Below are positions 61,149-64,000 of a stretch of DNA of 64,000 nt, piece by piece. The translations under genes were made by a program, and so were the position numbers. The notes under the pieces are model-generated. The model made no database searches and was not told where the DNA came from. It worked only from the letters and a program-made list of their open reading frames with translations. The stretch spans positions 1-64,000 of the forward strand of contig JAWLAT010000011.1 in NCBI GenBank assembly GCA_041395325.1, in the 5' to 3' direction. Positions within the stretch are counted from its first letter, which is position 1, and every line of letters starts with the position of its first letter. This DNA comes from JAWLAT01 sp041395325 (GTDB lineage Bacteria > Pseudomonadota > Gammaproteobacteria > Xanthomonadales > SZUA-5).

Positions 61149-61348
61149 GCGAGAGCGATGGCGAGGGGATGGCGGATTGTAGACCGGGTGACGGTCAGCT
61201 CCAATCGAAACGGCCCAATCCAAACGGGAACTGAACACGAAACCATGACTTTTGGCCTATTCATCCACCACTCAGCCTGAGCGCGGCAGCGTCGAATCAC
61301 GCCGTCCCACAACGGCGGCGTTCCCTAGGATTCGAAGGAGACGGCGCG

Positions 61349-62026
61349 ATGACGAAGGTGGCTGTGGGTGCAGGGGGCCAATGGCCGTGGGTTTTGCGGG
61401 GTGGTCGAATCGTGGCACTGGCCGGGACTGTGATCCTGCACGTGCTGGTGCTGGGATCGCTGTTTCTGGTCAGACCCGTCGGCGAACTGCCGCGCAAGCC
61501 AATTCCTCGGGATACCACGATTGCGCCGGTGGACATCGATCCACCGCCGCCGCTGCGACCGCTCGTGGTGCCTCCCAAGCCACCGACTCCGGTGACCCGC
61601 GTCGACCCGATTCCGATCCCGATTCCCATCCCCGTGATCGATCCGGAACCGGCGCCGGCAGAGCCGATTCCGATCGTCGCGCCGACGGTTGCACCGACCA
61701 CCGAGGTCACGCCGACAGTGGCTACGGTCACCGAGGCCACGCCGGTCACGCAGGACCTGCGCGCCGGTGTGGACTACCGCTGTCCGAAGTTGCGCTATCC
61801 AGCCGCTGCCAGACGGGCGGGCGACGAGGGTACGGTGCTGCTGCGATTGCGCTTGCGCCATGACGGCTATCTGGCGGCCCGTGAAGTGCTGCGCTCCAGC
61901 GGCTCTCGCGCACTGGACGGCGCGGCGTTGGCGTGGGTGGACAAATGCAGCTTCAGTCCGCCGGCGACGGATGCGGGCACGATGGAAGTGATGGCGAGCT
62001 TGCCGGTGAGCTTCCAGTTGCGCTGA
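61349..62026 (+). CDS. TonB-family energy transducer
   Basis: Protein of 225 residues: a short cytoplasmic start, one membrane helix (VALAGTVILHVLVLGSLFLV), a long Pro-rich periplasmic linker (about 60-140, with PIPIPIPIPV and PEP runs), and the C-terminal TonB domain (YPAAARRAGDEGTVLLRLRL and SGSRALDGAALAWV). It passes proton-motive energy to outer-membrane receptors. GAAGGAGA precedes the ATG. No ExbB/ExbD is adjacent. It is followed by a large periplasmic-sensor gene. Confidence 0.93.
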   Translation: MTKVAVGAGGQWPWVLRGGRIVALAGTVILHVLVLGSLFLVRPVGELPRKPIPRDTTIAPVDIDPPPPLRPLVVPPKPPTPVTRVDPIPIPIPIPVIDPEPAPAEPIPIVAPTVAPTTEVTPTVATVTEATPVTQDLRAGVDYRCPKLRYPAAARRAGDEGTVLLRLRLRHDGYLAAREVLRSSGSRALDGAALAWVDKCSFSPPATDAGTMEVMASLPVSFQLR

Positions 62027-62130
62027 CGCGATCGGCGGCCTTGCGCTCGCCTGCTGCCGTTGAAGCGGTGGGCGAGCTTTCCTCGGCGACCGGTGGCAAG
62101 ATGCAGCGTCGGCCGTGACGCGGGGGGGAA

Positions 62131-64000
62131 ATGGCCTGGCGCAGCTGCTGCGCACTGCTCGTGGTTGGCCTGGCCCTGGCGCTGGCACCGCTGGCGCATG
62201 CCTTGGCACCGGGCGTGGATCAGGTCCGCTTCCGCGTCTACAACGAAGACGATGGACTGCCGCAATCCTCGGTGTCGGCGCTGGTCGAGGATGATCTGGG
62301 ATTCGTCTGGCTGGGTACGCAGGATGGCCTCGCCCGCTTTGATGGACACGAGTTTCGCATCTTGCGGCGCGACTCCGAACGCACCGACAGCCTTGCGGAC
62401 AACTACGTTCAGGCGCTGGCTCTGAGCGGCGACAGCCTGTGGGTGGCTTCGCCGGCGCTGGGTCTGAGTCAGGTTGATGTGCGCAGCCTGCGCACGCGGC
62501 GCCTGGTGGGTGAGCGCGCACGCGCCATGGGGCTCGGTGAGGACGGCTACAGTGGTCTGCACGTGGACAGCCAGGCGCGGCTGTGGGTGTCGCAGCGCAG
62601 TCTGGGTGTGCGTCTGTACGATGCCGCCGCCGACCGGTTCATTGACCCGCCCTTTCAGATTCCTTTCGAGCGCCGACAGCGCGTGCTGGGCGAGAGCCGC
62701 AGCCACGGGCTGCTGATCGCTGTCGATGATGATCTCTGGCGCTGGCGCGAGGGCGCCGCCGAACGGATCTATGTCGCCGAGGCTGGCGCGCACGCCCCGG
62801 TGTTGGCTGTGGTCGATGCCGGTATCGATCAGCTGTGGGTCGCCACGCAGGGCAACGGGCTGTTGCTGCTCGATGGACAGGGCGTTCTGCGGCAGCAGTT
62901 GCGGCGGACCGATGGACTGGTCGATGACGAGGTGCTGCGACTGCTGCTGGATCGCCGCGGACGGCTTTGGACGGGGCACGTCGGCGGGCTTTGCCTGTTG
63001 GACCAGACACGGCCGACTCAGTGTTGGCAGCATCAGCCATCCGCTGCCGGCGGATTGCCGGGTAATCGGATCACCGCCTTGCTGGAGGATCGGCAGGGCC
63101 ATGTCTGGGTGGGTACGTGGACCGGCGGAGTGGGTATTCACGCGCCGGATGACGAACGCTTCCTGCGGGTGGGCGTTTCCAGCGCCGCGGCCGGTTTGCC
63201 GACCCAGGCCGTGGCTTCGATCAGCCAGGCGGCCGCAGGTGGCTATTGGTTGAGCCTGATCGATGGGGGCGGTCTGCTGCGCTTCGATCTGCAGCAAGGT
63301 GTGCTGCAGCGTTGGGAGGCGGTCGATCCGGCCCTGCAACAGGTGACGCCGCTGGTCAGCCTGAGCGACGCCGACACATTGTGGGTTGGAACGAGCAACG
63401 CAGGTTTGCTCCGACTGCTCTCCGACGGCACCGTGAGGCACTACCCACCAAGGCCCGAGGATCCGACCCTGGGTCCACCTGGCCGAATGGTCCAGAGCCT
63501 CTATACCGACCCGCAGGGCCGGCTGTGGCTGGGGACCGCAGGTGACGGACTGGCCATGTTGTGTCGGGACTGCGAACGCTTCCGTCACTATCGCAGTGAT
63601 CCGGAGGATGTCGGCAGCCTGTCGTCGGCCAGCATCAACGACGTCCTGCAAACGCGCGACGGGCGTGTCTGGGTCGCCCTGCGTCGCGGTGGCGTCAATC
63701 GACTCGATCCGCAAACCGGGCGCGTTGAGCGCTTCCGATTGCGAACCGCAGACGGCGATATCGAGTTCTCTGCAACGGCGCTGCTCGAAGACCGCGCCGG
63801 CCGACTGTGGGTCGGTACCCAGGGCTTTGGCTTGCTGCAGTTGTTGCGCAATGAGCAGGGCGAGTTCGTCGGCTTTCGCGAGCTCAATGTCCGCCAGGGG
63901 CTGCCGGCCGAGTCGATTGGGGCCATGTTGGAGGACGCGGCCGGCTGGCTGTGGGTCAGCACCACCGCCGGACTGGCCAGGGTGCAACCCGAGCAGGGAC
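62131..64000 (+). CDS. Beta-propeller sensor (Reg_prop repeats), C-terminus outside window
   Basis: The frame is open from ATG 62131 to the right edge (623 codons). A signal peptide (AWRSCCALLVVGLALALAPLAHA) is followed by many WVGTxxGL repeats, for example DDLGFVWLGTQDGLARFDG and DRAGRLWVGTQGFGLLQL. These form two seven-bladed periplasmic propellers (Reg_prop/two-component propeller). In known proteins they precede a transmembrane helix and then a histidine kinase, GGDEF or HTH output domain; that part is not visible. A GGGGGGGAA run precedes the start codon. Confidence 0.88.
   Translation, partial: MAWRSCCALLVVGLALALAPLAHALAPGVDQVRFRVYNEDDGLPQSSVSALVEDDLGFVWLGTQDGLARFDGHEFRILRRDSERTDSLADNYVQALALSGDSLWVASPALGLSQVDVRSLRTRRLVGERARAMGLGEDGYSGLHVDSQARLWVSQRSLGVRLYDAAADRFIDPPFQIPFERRQRVLGESRSHGLLIAVDDDLWRWREGAAERIYVAEAGAHAPVLAVVDAGIDQLWVATQGNGLLLLDGQGVLRQQLRRTDGLVDDEVLRLLLDRRGRLWTGHVGGLCLLDQTRPTQCWQHQPSAAGGLPGNRITALLEDRQGHVWVGTWTGGVGIHAPDDERFLRVGVSSAAAGLPTQAVASISQAAAGGYWLSLIDGGGLLRFDLQQGVLQRWEAVDPALQQVTPLVSLSDADTLWVGTSNAGLLRLLSDGTVRHYPPRPEDPTLGPPGRMVQSLYTDPQGRLWLGTAGDGLAMLCRDCERFRHYRSDPEDVGSLSSASINDVLQTRDGRVWVALRRGGVNRLDPQTGRVERFRLRTADGDIEFSATALLEDRAGRLWVGTQGFGLLQLLRNEQGEFVGFRELNVRQGLPAESIGAMLEDAAGWLWVSTTAGLARVQPEQG

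Noticed and set aside
61867..63987. A 700-codon open frame on the minus strand
   Set aside because: It is antisense to the propeller sensor, whose signal peptide and repeated WVGTxxGL motifs are clear. The long frame is a by-product of high GC.
1..64000. Prophage, insertion sequence, transposase or tRNA gene
   Set aside because: I saw no integrase, transposase, phage structural gene, terminal inverted repeats or clover-leaf tRNA sequence in any part of the window.

Overview
The window is about 64 kb of dense, high-GC chromosomal DNA with roughly 60 genes and no gap over 300 bases. It holds no rRNA or tRNA gene, insertion sequence, prophage or CRISPR array that I can see. The gene content points to a gammaproteobacterium of the Lysobacterales (Xanthomonadales) or a close relative: a fimT-pilV-pilW-pilX-pilY1-pilE minor pilin operon, a lexA-imuA-imuB SOS cassette, a MurD2-like ligase, aceB-aceA, independent phosphoglycerate mutase beside envC, and DUF3011 and DUF4124 secreted proteins. 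This placement is an inference from gene content, not a phylogeny.

Layout. 1-9.5 kb: end of a DUF6607-like gene, an S9 peptidase, a NAD-epimerase, an ATP:ADP-antiporter-like permease, an ELM1-like protein, a RutE-type nitroreductase, a WYL regulator and a frameshifted subtilase. 9.6-17.8 kb: folD and the type IV pilus minor pilin/adhesin operon, closed by a strong terminator. 17.9-20.9 kb: lexA-imuA-imuB, with a perfect LexA box at the lexA start codon. 21-26.3 kb: a membrane polyferredoxin-TPR fusion, an unknown secreted protein, ispB and ssb. 26.4-38.9 kb: housekeeping and metabolic genes (Cds1-like PLP enzyme, cdd, deoC, NnrU, MgtC/DUF4010, a quinone oxidoreductase, a blue-copper protein, a crotonase, suhB, trmJ). 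39-43.8 kb: an M14 carboxypeptidase, then a minus-strand RiPP operon (repeat precursor, DUF692, DUF2063, PilZ). 44-52.5 kb: nth, gpmI, envC, an M61-like peptidase, an aldolase, a di-haem oxidoreductase and a methyltransferase. 52.6-58.3 kb: aceB-aceA, thiolase and murD2. 58.3-64 kb: VOC protein, trxC-like thioredoxin, GntR/UTRA regulator, a STAS/anti-sigma-kinase pair, TonB, and the start of a beta-propeller sensor that runs off the window.

Two things stand out. First, 41.3-43.8 kb encodes a bufferin/HvfABC-type RiPP system. Its secreted precursor has all eight cysteines in EG(S/K)CG motifs, six of them in perfect 9-residue repeats that differ only at synonymous sites. It is followed by the MNIO enzyme (DUF692) and its partner (DUF2063), which in known systems modify such cysteines for copper binding. 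No DoxX gene is present; a PilZ gene follows instead. Second, four unrelated secreted proteins (subtilase, unknown protein at 23.2 kb, cupredoxin, M14 carboxypeptidase) all end in a short acidic-aromatic motif of the form (F/L)xDGFE followed by 2-12 residues. This looks like a shared C-terminal tag that is not PEP-CTERM or GlyGly-CTERM.
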